Shown: piece after piece, positions 39,174-47,000 of the stretch
Numbering within the stretch: position 1 is the stretch's first letter
How the letters are laid out: every line of letters begins with the position of its first letter
Source of the DNA: Enterococcus ureilyticus
GTDB lineage: Bacteria; Bacillota; Bacilli; Lactobacillales; Enterococcaceae
DNA: 64,000 nucleotides
NCBI RefSeq assembly: GCF_001730315.1
Contig: NZ_MIKC01000039.1
Coordinates: 124,001-188,000, forward strand
Direction: 5' to 3'
Notes under the pieces: generated by a model
Database searches by the model: none
Told to the model about the DNA's origin: nothing
What the model saw: the letters and a program-made list of their open reading frames with translations, nothing else
Position numbers and translations under genes: made by a program

Positions 39174-40085
39174 TTGACTACATTTACAATTGCTGCAACA
39201 GGATTATCAATGAACTACATGCCACAATACATCGCAGAAGAACAAGGTTTTTTTGATGAACAAAAGCTAAAATTATGTTCGTATTTACCTGATCCTTGGA
39301 CAAAAGGACTTGATGATTTAGAAAATGGTCAAGCAGATGTTGTGTTAGGTGGAATGTGGCTGCCTATGATTTATTGTCAGAATATTCAAAAATACACGTC
39401 AGTTGCAAAAATAGCGTCTAAATGCCCATTAGTTATTCTTTCAAGAGAAAAAATATCAGGATCATTTGATTGGAAAAATTTAGAAGGAAAAAGAGTACTT
39501 GTATCAGGAGGCGATGGGGCAGGTCATTATTTAATGACGGTTGGCAGCGCGCGAGAAGGTGGTGCTGATCCAAATAAAATTCGGTTTATCCATGATTTTT
39601 CAACAGCTATGATTTGCGATCTTTTTGAAAAAGGGTTTGGTGACTTTATAGTAGTCCAACCAGATACAGCTCATTCCATGATCGATCGACAAGTAGGTTT
39701 TAACTTCTGTGATTTAACCAGAAAGGGAAGCAATATACCCTGGAGTGTTTACTATAGTTTGCCTGAAATAATAGAAGATAAATTAGTTGAATTTGAAAAA
39801 TTCGCCGTAGGTCTTCAAAAAGGGACGTCATATTTATTAGAACATGGAGGAAAAGCCTGCAGCTCGATTATTAAAAATAATTGGCCGACAATTTCCGTAG
39901 AAGACGGTATTAAAACAATTGATCTGTTTATAAAAGAGGGAATGTGGACTCCGACTATAAATATTGAGTCCCAAGAGGTTGATCGTTGGCAAGATTATTT
40001 AATACTAGGAGATGTATTAGACAGAAAAATAGCATACGACAAATTAGTCGATAATCGGCCATATCTATATTCTAAAATAAATTAA
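39174..40085 (+). CDS. NMT1/THI5-like protein without signal peptide
   Basis: A 303-residue protein with the periplasmic-binding-protein fold of the SsuA/NMT1/THI5 group: MNYMPQYIAEEQGFFDEQ near residue 14, LENGQADVVLGG near 47 and GKRVLVSGGDGAGHY near 106. Most relatives are lipoprotein receptors of ABC importers, but this one starts directly in the first beta strand with no signal peptide or lipobox and no ABC genes are nearby. It may be an intracellular binding protein or an enzyme, as the yeast THI5 pyrimidine synthase is. TTG start with AAAAGGAG 9 bases upstream. It begins a three-gene unit. Confidence 0.75.
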   Translation: MTTFTIAATGLSMNYMPQYIAEEQGFFDEQKLKLCSYLPDPWTKGLDDLENGQADVVLGGMWLPMIYCQNIQKYTSVAKIASKCPLVILSREKISGSFDWKNLEGKRVLVSGGDGAGHYLMTVGSAREGGADPNKIRFIHDFSTAMICDLFEKGFGDFIVVQPDTAHSMIDRQVGFNFCDLTRKGSNIPWSVYYSLPEIIEDKLVEFEKFAVGLQKGTSYLLEHGGKACSSIIKNNWPTISVEDGIKTIDLFIKEGMWTPTINIESQEVDRWQDYLILGDVLDRKIAYDKLVDNRPYLYSKIN

Positions 40086-40107
40086 TTTTATGAAAAAGGA
40101 GATTCAA

Positions 40108-40830
40108 ATGAAAATTATTGTTGCTAATCCAAATAGTAATACAGAATTAACAAAAGTTTTAATGAAATCAGCAGAAAAAGGATTTAATGATTCATCTACA
40201 GAATTGATCCCATATACCAATCCTAAAGGCTCTAAACATATAGATTGTACTTTTGGCGATTATCAATCTGTTTGGTCGTTTGTGCGAGGGTTACTTGATT
40301 TTACAGAAGAAGTGAACCCAGATGCGATTGTATTAGCTGGATTCGGAAATTTTGGTTTTTTTGCTTTAAAAGAGGCATTAGATATTCCAGTCATATCAAT
40401 AGCAGAAGGATCTCAAGTTATTGCGACCATGTTAGGACATAAGTATTCAATTCTAACTGTTTTCAAACAAAATATACCTTATCAAGAAGATCTTACACAT
40501 TTACTACGTTTAGAAGGAAAACTTGCCTCAGTACGAGGGATTGAAATGGATACGGAGAATGTGAACCAAAACAGTTCCGTCAAAGAATCGCTAAAAAACA
40601 CAATCATCAAGATGATTGAAGAAGACGGTGCTGAGGCAATTGTATTAGGTGGTGCTAGATTTGCGATGTATGCGGATTCATTAAGTGAAGAAATAGGTGT
40701 TCCAGTTATAGACCCTGTTTCAGTATCCGTAAAATTAGCTAAATTATTTGTAGAGTGTCATCTATCACAGAGTAAGATTGGGAAATTTAATTATCCACCA
40801 CAAAAAATAAGCGACTATTTTGTTGACTGA
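40108..40830 (+). CDS. Asp/Glu/hydantoin racemase superfamily protein lacking both catalytic Cys
   Basis: A 240-residue protein with the start MKIIVANPNSNTELT and the two-domain fold of the Asp/Glu/hydantoin/allantoin racemase superfamily. These enzymes use two cysteines, one in an A-C-F-x-D/N motif and one in V-L-G-C. Here the corresponding segments read LAGFGNFGFFAL (near residue 80) and VLGGARFAMYA (near 184), with Gly at both positions (codons GGA and GGT). A two-Cys racemase mechanism is therefore not possible. The ATG at 40108 has AAAGGAG 6 bases upstream. It lies between the NMT1-like gene and a DAACS transporter. Its reaction is unknown. Confidence 0.8.
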   Translation: MKIIVANPNSNTELTKVLMKSAEKGFNDSSTELIPYTNPKGSKHIDCTFGDYQSVWSFVRGLLDFTEEVNPDAIVLAGFGNFGFFALKEALDIPVISIAEGSQVIATMLGHKYSILTVFKQNIPYQEDLTHLLRLEGKLASVRGIEMDTENVNQNSSVKESLKNTIIKMIEEDGAEAIVLGGARFAMYADSLSEEIGVPVIDPVSVSVKLAKLFVECHLSQSKIGKFNYPPQKISDYFVD

Positions 40831-40847
40831 AAAGGAGTACGAGCAGA

Positions 40848-42086
40848 ATGATTTTAAATAAAGTGAAGAACTCTAGTTTATCTATGAGGATTGTCGTAGG
40901 ATCTATTATAGGGTTGATCATAGGTTTTGTGCTAGGAGAAAATGCTGAAAGTTTAAAGTTTTTAGGTGATATCTTTTTAAGATCAGTAAAGATGTGCGTC
41001 CCCTTATTAATTTTTTGTTCTATTGTTGAAGCAACAGCCTCTTTACCGTTAAAAGAATTAAAAACTGTTGGACTGAAAACATTGGGGGTATTTTTTGTTA
41101 GTACGTCTTTGGCGGCAGTTTTGTCAATTATTGCAGTAAAAATCATTCCAATCAATTTAACGTTGACTGCTCCTGGATCAGATGCATATAAAGGAACGGT
41201 TGCGGGTGGTAATATACAAGAAACTATTGTAAATTTTATTCCAGATAACGCAGTTGGGGCACTTGCAGAAGGAGTTATTGTCCAAATCATTGTTTTTGCA
41301 GCATTGTTTGGTATTTCTGTAAATATTATGAAGGATAGTTTTGAAAGTGTAAACGCACTCTATGAGTTAATATTAGGTTTAAGAAAAGTAATAATGAAAA
41401 TCGTCTCTATTGTGATGGTCTATGCACCAATTGGGATTTCAGCGATGCTTGCTGGTGTTATTGGCACAAGTGGAGTAGATGCATTGAAATCACTTGTTCA
41501 GGTCATTGTAATCGTGAGTATACTCGATATTATTTTCTTTGTGCTCTATACACTTTATGTAGCTATCAGATATCGATTAAGCATTGTTACGCTTCTTAAA
41601 AATAGTCTAAATATTATGGTTATAGCTGTAACGACTACTTCCTCAGCGATAACTTTACCAGTATCTCTAGAGGATGTACCAAAAAAGATGGGCGTTAAAG
41701 AACGAATATCTGATTTTGTTTTACCTTTAGGAAATGCATTAAATACAAATGGCTCGCCAATTTCAAATATTGTTTCGGCTGTGGCTTGTGCATCTGTATT
41801 TGACATCCAATTTACATTACAAAATCTTATTTTATTAGGCGTATTCTCAGTTGTTGCATCTTTTGGGAATCCAGGTGTTCCAGGTGGCGGAATTGTATCT
41901 ATGGCGATTGTTTTTCAAATGATTGGTATTCCAGTTGAAGGAGTAGCTATTTTTGCAGGTTTGGATTATTTTTATTCTTTAACACGAGCACCATTGAACG
42001 TAATGGGGAATGTTTACTCATCAATTATTGTTGGAATTAAAACAGGTGAATTTGATAGAAACGTATTCGAATCCAGTACTAACTAA
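40848..42086 (+). CDS. Dicarboxylate/cation symporter, DAACS family
   Basis: A 412-residue membrane protein of the glutamate/dicarboxylate symporter family with the Ser-rich TTTSSAITLPVS loop (HP1), the broken TM7 and the NPGVPGGG HP2 loop. Two features bear on its substrate. In TM8 the segment LDYFYSLTRAPLN keeps the Arg that binds a side-chain carboxylate but has Ser where GltPh has Asp394, the residue that holds an alpha-amino group; DctA-type carriers share this Ser. The TM7 motif, usually NMDGT or NLDGT, is NTNGS. A dicarboxylate without an amino group is therefore likely. AAAGGAG precedes the ATG, 17 bases after the racemase-fold gene. Confidence 0.9.
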   Translation: MILNKVKNSSLSMRIVVGSIIGLIIGFVLGENAESLKFLGDIFLRSVKMCVPLLIFCSIVEATASLPLKELKTVGLKTLGVFFVSTSLAAVLSIIAVKIIPINLTLTAPGSDAYKGTVAGGNIQETIVNFIPDNAVGALAEGVIVQIIVFAALFGISVNIMKDSFESVNALYELILGLRKVIMKIVSIVMVYAPIGISAMLAGVIGTSGVDALKSLVQVIVIVSILDIIFFVLYTLYVAIRYRLSIVTLLKNSLNIMVIAVTTTSSAITLPVSLEDVPKKMGVKERISDFVLPLGNALNTNGSPISNIVSAVACASVFDIQFTLQNLILLGVFSVVASFGNPGVPGGGIVSMAIVFQMIGIPVEGVAIFAGLDYFYSLTRAPLNVMGNVYSSIIVGIKTGEFDRNVFESSTN

Positions 42087-42125
42087 AATGAGTCATTACG
42101 AGTATATAGTTTGTAGAAAATTAGG

Positions 42126-42170
42126 ACAAAAGCATTCAACCGCTAAAAGTGGTTGCTTTTGTTCTTTTTT
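42126..42170 (+). terminator. Terminator of the NMT1-like/DAACS unit
   Basis: ACAAAAGCA and AACC pair with GGTT and TGCTTTTGT, followed by CTTTTTT. Confidence 0.8.
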
Positions 42171-42327
42171 ATTGGAAAAACTGAGTATAGAGTTGATTCA
42201 CTTAGGAAAGGAAACGTATTTTTTAAAAGGTCAAGATACTAAAATTTTCTTAAAACGGAGCATACTTAGGGACTAACTAAAAGTATTGTTGTATAGTAAT
42301 GAACAAGTAAATCTTTAGGAGGTTACT

Positions 42328-43296
42328 ATGAAACAGACAAAGACAACACTCGCTGTAGCAATGACAGTTCTTTTGGTTTCTACAGGTTTATCAAATGGAA
42401 AAACAGCATTTGCTACACAAAGTAGCACGGTTGAAAGTACTTCAGTAAATGCTAGTAATACAGAAACAACTCAAAGTTCTGAGAAGAATCTACAAATAAA
42501 CGCAGTCGCTTTAGGCAATGCACTGACCCAAGAGCAAAAGGACTTTACTTTAAAAGAATTAGGTATCAAAGGTGAAACACCACAATATACAACAACAGGA
42601 CAAGATTTGATGAGTTTTATCCCTGATGGTGGCTTCACACCAGAATGGGCTGTTTATAGTTCAGTTCGAATGGAAACACAGAAAAAAGGTGCAGGAATCT
42701 CTGTAGATATTGCTACACCTAAAAATATTACGAAAATCACAGAAGCCCAGTACCAAAATGCGGCGTTAACAGCTGGGATTACAGATGCGAAGTTGACTGT
42801 TGCATCAGCTGTTCCGATCGATGGTTCAGGAGCGTTAGCAGGTGTCTATAAAATCGTTGAAGAATCTGGCGGCATTATCAATCGAGACCGTGTAGGTGTC
42901 GCTCAAGACGAAATGGATGTACTATCTAAGATCACAGAAGAGAATAAAGATAAAGATGGTTATACTGACGAAGCCTTAAATGCAGCGCAAGAGCAAGCGA
43001 AAAAAGAATTGGCTGCCAAAACTGCTGATGGCAAAAATTTGACCCAAGCAGATATTCAAAAAACTGTTGAAGGTGCATTACAAAGTCAAGGAATCAAAGA
43101 TGTGATGTCATCAGATCAAGTGAAAGAATTGACGACTTTGATGAGCGATATGAAAGATAAAAATATCTTTGAGGACTTTGTTGGACAACTCGATTTGTCT
43201 AAAACAAAAGAACAAATCGAGGAAAAATCTAAGGGTCTTTGGGAAAATATTAAAGGATTCTTTAGCGGAATTTGGGATTCTATTACTGGTAAATAA
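42328..43296 (+). CDS. DUF1002 family secreted protein
   Basis: A 322-residue exported protein with a signal peptide (cleavage after AFA near residue 30), a Ser/Thr-rich spacer (31-53), then the DUF1002 domain: NALTQEQKDFTLKELGIKGE near 64, SSVRMETQKKGAGISVDI near 112 and GVYKIVEESGG near 180. The C-terminal 30 residues (GLWENIKGFFSGIWDSITGK) form a Trp-rich amphipathic helix. Bacillus relatives are known as YpuA; function is unknown, with cell-envelope roles suggested by export. AGGAGG precedes the ATG and a terminator follows. Confidence 0.88.
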   Translation: MKQTKTTLAVAMTVLLVSTGLSNGKTAFATQSSTVESTSVNASNTETTQSSEKNLQINAVALGNALTQEQKDFTLKELGIKGETPQYTTTGQDLMSFIPDGGFTPEWAVYSSVRMETQKKGAGISVDIATPKNITKITEAQYQNAALTAGITDAKLTVASAVPIDGSGALAGVYKIVEESGGIINRDRVGVAQDEMDVLSKITEENKDKDGYTDEALNAAQEQAKKELAAKTADGKNLTQADIQKTVEGALQSQGIKDVMSSDQVKELTTLMSDMKDKNIFEDFVGQLDLSKTKEQIEEKSKGLWENIKGFFSGIWDSITGK

Positions 43297-43336
43297 GCTA
43301 GTCTAGGATAAGTTTACTTATATGCAAATAATAAAG

Positions 43337-43387
43337 TGGGTTTAGCTAAAAATAGTTACATATTTTAGCTAAATCCTCTTTTTTTTA
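43337..43387 (+). terminator. Terminator after the DUF1002 gene
   Basis: GGGTTTAGCTAAAA pairs with TTTTAGCTAAATCC, followed by eight T. Confidence 0.88.
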
Positions 43388-43449
43388 TGTATTTTTCCTG
43401 TAAACTTAATGTATATCTAAAATAAATAGGAAAAAAGGGGTAGCTACGA

Positions 43450-44049
43450 GTGAAAGTGAAAAAAGGAATGTTGTTAGGTGGATTTATGTGTATTGTGTTA
43501 GGTATAGTATTGTACTTTACTGTGAAACCAGAAGCAAAAGTAGAGACAAAAGCACTGAACGATTATGAATATTGTATGGTTTATTATGAGAAAATTCGGT
43601 TATTAAACAAAATTGTACCAGATCTTGAAAAGGAATTTACGGCCGAATTTGGAGAACCCAATTTAGATTCACGAAAGTCATTAGTCAAACCCTCTGATGT
43701 CAAAACGCTACGGTGGGAGATAACTCGCGGGAAAAAGAAGCTAGCTCAGTTATCTTTTGAGTATACAAAAAGAAAAATTACATCTAAGTATATTATTTTC
43801 AATGATCCCACAGTTTATGCAGAAGAGTCGATCATTGAACGGGCAAATAAAATGACGCTTGATGAGAAGGTTTCAGAAAAAGTATTAGAAAATATAGGGA
43901 TTCCTTCATTTATCAACACCTCAAAAAAATCCTTATTCGATGACGAAACAACAGAATATGAGTACAAGGTTGATAAAAACAGTAATCGACATTTATACTT
44001 TTATTTAGAGGATGGAAAGTTATTCGTTGAACCTCAGATCGGTGAGTGA
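43450..44049 (+). CDS. Membrane-anchored protein of unknown function
   Basis: A 199-residue protein with a single N-terminal hydrophobic segment (residues 6-25) and no lipobox, so it is probably a bitopic membrane protein with an extracellular soluble domain. The soluble part is rich in Lys and Glu, with ALNDYEYCMVYYEKIRLL near 38 and a Tyr-rich end. GTG start with AAAGGGG upstream. It overlaps the region of the next gene closely (33 bases apart) and probably forms a two-gene unit. I do not recognise the family. Confidence 0.7.
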   Translation: MKVKKGMLLGGFMCIVLGIVLYFTVKPEAKVETKALNDYEYCMVYYEKIRLLNKIVPDLEKEFTAEFGEPNLDSRKSLVKPSDVKTLRWEITRGKKKLAQLSFEYTKRKITSKYIIFNDPTVYAEESIIERANKMTLDEKVSEKVLENIGIPSFINTSKKSLFDDETTEYEYKVDKNSNRHLYFYLEDGKLFVEPQIGE

Positions 44050-44081
44050 AAATTTGGACACGAGATAAAGGAGAAATGAAG

Positions 44082-44579
44082 ATGGGCAAGCAGATGAAAT
44101 TTGTTTTAGAAGCTGATTTTAATTATTCGAAATATAGCATTGTGAAGAAAGCAGCGATTGTTTTGTTTGTATTGTGTTGGGCCATATTGATTTTTTCCAT
44201 AGGAATTAAAACAGCGTATTTCTTTTTAAACACCGGGTATGAGGCAGTTGCTTTTTCTATAAGCTTTTTGATAAGTTGGGTTATTTTTGATTATTTATTG
44301 AGAAAACTATACAAAAAACTATTTTCTAAACGAGTCAAAATTTTTCAAGGGCATAATGATTTAACCATTTGGATAAATGGAAAAGAAATACAGATCAAAA
44401 AAGAGCAAATAAAAAAAGTCAAAGCGAAGGCAGTGACAAATAAATTACGTCGTGGTGGTAAAGTTGAAAATACTAAGCTGATTATTTACACTACAATTGG
44501 GAAATTTCATTTTACGAACGATCAAGCGATTTATGCAGTGAAAAAACTCATGAAGTTTGAACCAGCTAAAAAACAATAG
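44082..44579 (+). CDS. Two-helix membrane protein of unknown function
   Basis: A 165-residue protein with two hydrophobic helices (about residues 21-45 and 50-75) followed by a cytoplasmic domain that resembles YcxB/PH-like folds: DLTIWINGKEIQIKKEQIKK, then KLIIYTTIGKFHFTNDQAIY. The ATG at 44082 is 8 bases after AAAGGAG; the ATG at 44076 is only 2 bases away. A broken copy of its C-terminus lies 130 bases downstream at 44707, so the gene once existed in tandem. Confidence 0.72.
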   Translation: MGKQMKFVLEADFNYSKYSIVKKAAIVLFVLCWAILIFSIGIKTAYFFLNTGYEAVAFSISFLISWVIFDYLLRKLYKKLFSKRVKIFQGHNDLTIWINGKEIQIKKEQIKKVKAKAVTNKLRRGGKVENTKLIIYTTIGKFHFTNDQAIYAVKKLMKFEPAKKQ

Positions 44580-44706
44580 GTTAAAGTTGTTAGAGCAATT
44601 TTAGTTATTGGAAGCGAAGCCTCGTATTCTCTTTAGTTGATTATAAATTGAGTGTGTCATTGAAATAGGATAAGAAAGAGAATTGAAGTGTTTCTTTAAA
44701 ATAGGC

Positions 44707-44784
44707 GTTCTAATTACGAATGACCAGGCAATTTATGCAGTAGATAAAGTATTAAAAGCGGCGCCTTCAATCAAAAGAAAATGA
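44707..44784 (+). pseudogene. C-terminal fragment of a second copy of the upstream membrane protein
   Basis: The frame reads VLITNDQAIYAVDKVLKAAP and SIKRK before a stop. Its TNDQAIYAV is identical to the end of the preceding gene, and KVLK matches KLMK. No start or upstream domain is left. The DNA identity is limited enough to suggest an old duplication with deletion. Confidence 0.75.
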
Positions 44785-44801
44785 GCAGACAATAGAATTA
44801 A

Positions 44802-44858
44802 GCTTCAAGGGTAAATTCATCAACGAATGATGCTACTCTTGAAGCGTAGTTTATTTTT
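44802..44858. terminator. Hairpin between convergent genes
   Basis: GCTTCAAG and GTA pair with TAC and CTTGAAGC around about 20 bases, followed by GTAGTTTATTTTT. It is likely a shared terminator. Confidence 0.65.
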
Positions 44859-44867
44859 ATCCAATGA

Positions 44868-45410
44868 TTATTCTAACGATTTGATATGCTGCTTCATTTT
44901 TTTAATCGCCCATTCATAATGACTAGACGTTGCGGAAACACAATAGCTTCCCAGTGTAGAGGTTCCAGTCCAAGAGAGTGTATTTTTAGCGAATAACTCT
45001 TCATTTGTAAAAGCTTCAATCATGTTTAAAACGTCAGCATGGCTATTGTTAAGAAGTTGCTTTGCTTCGTCTAAAGATGTATTTTGGTGTTTTTCGATAA
45101 ATTCTTCATTCAGTTTTCCATAAGTTCGCCAATTATATGGAGCAGGTAGAAAGGGCTGGGCTTCTCCTTTTTGATTCGATGTTACCCAGTTTAAGAGTAA
45201 CTGATGCCATTCATATAAATGGATCAAGACATCTCGTAAATTTTGATCTCGTTGCCAGTGGGCTTCTGTTCTTTTTTGTAAAAATGCTTCACTAAAAGCA
45301 AATGGTGCATTCTGTTTTTGATCATCCATCGAATCAATCAGTTGCCATAACTTTGAAAACTGCTCGTCTGCGGTTGTGATCAAATCTATTTTTGTTGTAG
45401 GTCTAGGCAT
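44868..45410 (-). CDS. ClbS/DfsB family (DUF1706) four-helix protein
   Basis: A 180-residue DinB-like four-helix protein. It begins MPRPTTKIDLITTADEQFSK and contains AHWQRDQNLRDVLIHLYEWH, PAPYNWRTYGKLNEEF and SATSSHYEWAIKKMKQH, the conserved blocks of the ClbS/DfsB family. ClbS protects against colibactin by opening its cyclopropane; most relatives have no known substrate. The ATG at 45410 follows GAAGGAG by 10 bases. It lies downstream of a WYL-type regulator on the same strand, with only a palindrome between, which suggests that pair is one functional unit. Confidence 0.88.
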   Translation of the reverse strand: MPRPTTKIDLITTADEQFSKLWQLIDSMDDQKQNAPFAFSEAFLQKRTEAHWQRDQNLRDVLIHLYEWHQLLLNWVTSNQKGEAQPFLPAPYNWRTYGKLNEEFIEKHQNTSLDEAKQLLNNSHADVLNMIEAFTNEELFAKNTLSWTGTSTLGSYCVSATSSHYEWAIKKMKQHIKSLE

Positions 45411-45455
45411 AATGTTCACGCTCCTTCATAGTGGTAACTTTATAATAGCATAGTT

Positions 45456-45479
45456 AAGGTGACAACTATCTGTCACCTT
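45456..45479. promoter_or_regulatory. Palindromic candidate operator between the WYL regulator and the ClbS-like gene
   Basis: AAGGTGACA and TGTCACCTT are perfect 9-base arms around ACTATC, abutting the stop codon of the regulator. On the minus strand the TTGTCA within it could serve as a -35, with TATTAT/TATAAA following. The overlap with a promoter for the ClbS-like gene makes it a candidate repressor site. Confidence 0.5.
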
Positions 45480-46383
45480 ATGGCTCCATATAATTCTTTT
45501 TCATTTCTTCAATATAAGTGAGTAACTTTTTTTCCACATGTGGCGGTGAGATAACTTTTACTGAAGCGCCTAGAGATAGGAGAAAGGAATACAACCATTC
45601 ATCTTCTGGTAATTGTGTATCTACAAGAAGGGAACCATCTTCATTTTTTTGACTATTATGGATATCAAACTCATCGTATGCTCTATAAGCACGCTCTTTT
45701 GAGATTAAAAGAGTCAAGTCTAATAGAGCTGGACTGTCTGTTACTTCAATCGCTGGAACTGTAAAATCTTTCTTAGAAAAAACGTCAGCAAGTATAGCCA
45801 AGTCGGTCATTCGATTGAGTTTATAGGTTCTATACGCTTGATTAGAGGGGCAATATGCTTGAAGATACCAGGCTTTCAATTTGAAAAGTAATTTTAGTGG
45901 ATAAACTGTTTTCAAGCTTGTTGCTCCATAAGAATTTGCATAAGTAAAAGAAATGACTTTTTCGGTAAGAATAGCTGTTTTCAACTGTTCAAATTTTTTA
46001 TTGTCTGGATCAGTTTTACCCCAACGAGAAAAATCCACTTCAATCCAGCTTGTGTCTGTTTTACTAAATAGAGCTTGCAGTTTGGATAAAATAGTTTCAG
46101 AATGTAAGGGAGGTGTGGCAGCTAAGCTTTGAAGGGCAAAGAGAATTTGGTCTTGTTCATCTGCTGAAATAATGGTTTTGTCTAATACATAGTTCTCAAG
46201 TATTGAAATGCCGCCGCCTTTTCCTTTAGAGGTGTAGATTGGGATTCCTGCGATAGATAAGGCTTCTATATCACGGAGAATCGTTCTTTTTGAGACTTCG
46301 AAATGGTTCGCTAATTCGTTTGCGGTAAGCTTTTTTCTTTCGAGTAGCAGATAGACGATTTCGAACATTCTGTTTAGTTTCAT
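45478..46383 (-). CDS. WYL-domain transcriptional regulator, YafY type
   Basis: A 301-residue regulator with an N-terminal helix-turn-helix (residues 1-60, MKLNRMFEIVYLLLERKKLT and FEVSKRTILRDIEALS) and a WYL domain (about 135-215) with YPLKLLFKLKAWYLQAYC, followed by a WCX-like C-terminal part. WYL proteins sense ligands, often nucleic acids or nucleotides, and commonly govern stress or defence genes. It is upstream of, and probably controls, the ClbS-like gene. Confidence 0.9.
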   Translation of the reverse strand: MKLNRMFEIVYLLLERKKLTANELANHFEVSKRTILRDIEALSIAGIPIYTSKGKGGGISILENYVLDKTIISADEQDQILFALQSLAATPPLHSETILSKLQALFSKTDTSWIEVDFSRWGKTDPDNKKFEQLKTAILTEKVISFTYANSYGATSLKTVYPLKLLFKLKAWYLQAYCPSNQAYRTYKLNRMTDLAILADVFSKKDFTVPAIEVTDSPALLDLTLLISKERAYRAYDEFDIHNSQKNEDGSLLVDTQLPEDEWLYSFLLSLGASVKVISPPHVEKKLLTYIEEMKKNYMEP

Positions 46384-46531
46384 GATAGATCACCTTCTTG
46401 TTTTAGACTATTTAAGGTTATTATATCATGAAGGGAAACGTTTTTTTGAAGTCAGAAAACTTGGAAGAGTGTAGTTTTAATAGACAGCTATTTTTTGTGT
46501 TATACGAAATAAGGACAGGGAGGAATAAAAT

Positions 46532-46702
46532 ATGACTGATAAAATAAGCAAATCTAAAAAGCTAAGAAAACTGGACAATACAAATAGTAAGTCATTACCT
46601 AATGAAGTTATCCAAATGCTATCTCTAAAAGAATTTTCTGATGATATCGATTTTTTTATGAATAAGTATGATCACGTTTTTAGAGGTTTGATTGAGAAAT
46701 AA
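46532..46702 (+). CDS. 56-residue protein of unknown function
   Basis: A short frame with a strong ribosome site (GGGAGG, 8 bases before the ATG). It reads MTDKISKSKKLRKLDNTNSK at the start and ends NKYDHVFRGLIEK. The first 20 residues are basic and the rest is acidic-amphipathic. There is no signal peptide. The clean Shine-Dalgarno sequence, codon use and divergent position from the WYL gene support a real gene. No family was recognised. Confidence 0.5.
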   Translation: MTDKISKSKKLRKLDNTNSKSLPNEVIQMLSLKEFSDDIDFFMNKYDHVFRGLIEK

Positions 46703-46721
46703 TAGGTAGCAGAAACAGTAA

Positions 46722-46920
46722 TTATAATTGGAGGCTGACTCATATAGTCCTTTTTATTATTATAGATTTGGTGATTTTGCACTTTTATCTTGAATTTTTT
46801 CTTTTTTTGCAGGACGAATACGCGATTCTAGAAATTTTAAAGTTAGTTTCAAGCAACATTCAACAATTGAGAAAAAGAAAAAACGATAGAGATGGCCGCC
46901 TCTATCGTTGGGGTGACTAA
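46722..46920 (+). pseudogene. Possible decayed type I toxin-like peptide gene with antisense terminator
   Basis: After a GGAGG at 46730, the frame from GTG at 46771 reads VILHFYLEFFLFLQDEYAIL and later LRKRKNDRDGRLYRWGD: a hydrophobic stretch, a basic patch and a polar tail. The last part coincides with AACGATAGAG/CTCTATCGTT (46884-46911), which on the minus strand is followed by TTTTTTC, a terminator for an antisense RNA. This arrangement is that of TxpA/Fst-like type I toxin loci. No good start codon lies near the ribosome site, so the toxin gene appears broken. The assignment is inference. Confidence 0.35.
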
Positions 46921-47000
46921 CAGACTGTAGCAAGTTTCTTCACCCATTTAAAAAAAATTTCCAAAAGTGTCTAGAAATTCTTACAAAAATTAGGTACAAT

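Noticed and set aside
42010-42276. 88-residue reading frame overlapping the end of the DAACS gene
   Set aside because: Most of it overlaps the real gene in another frame and the rest crosses the terminator hairpin.
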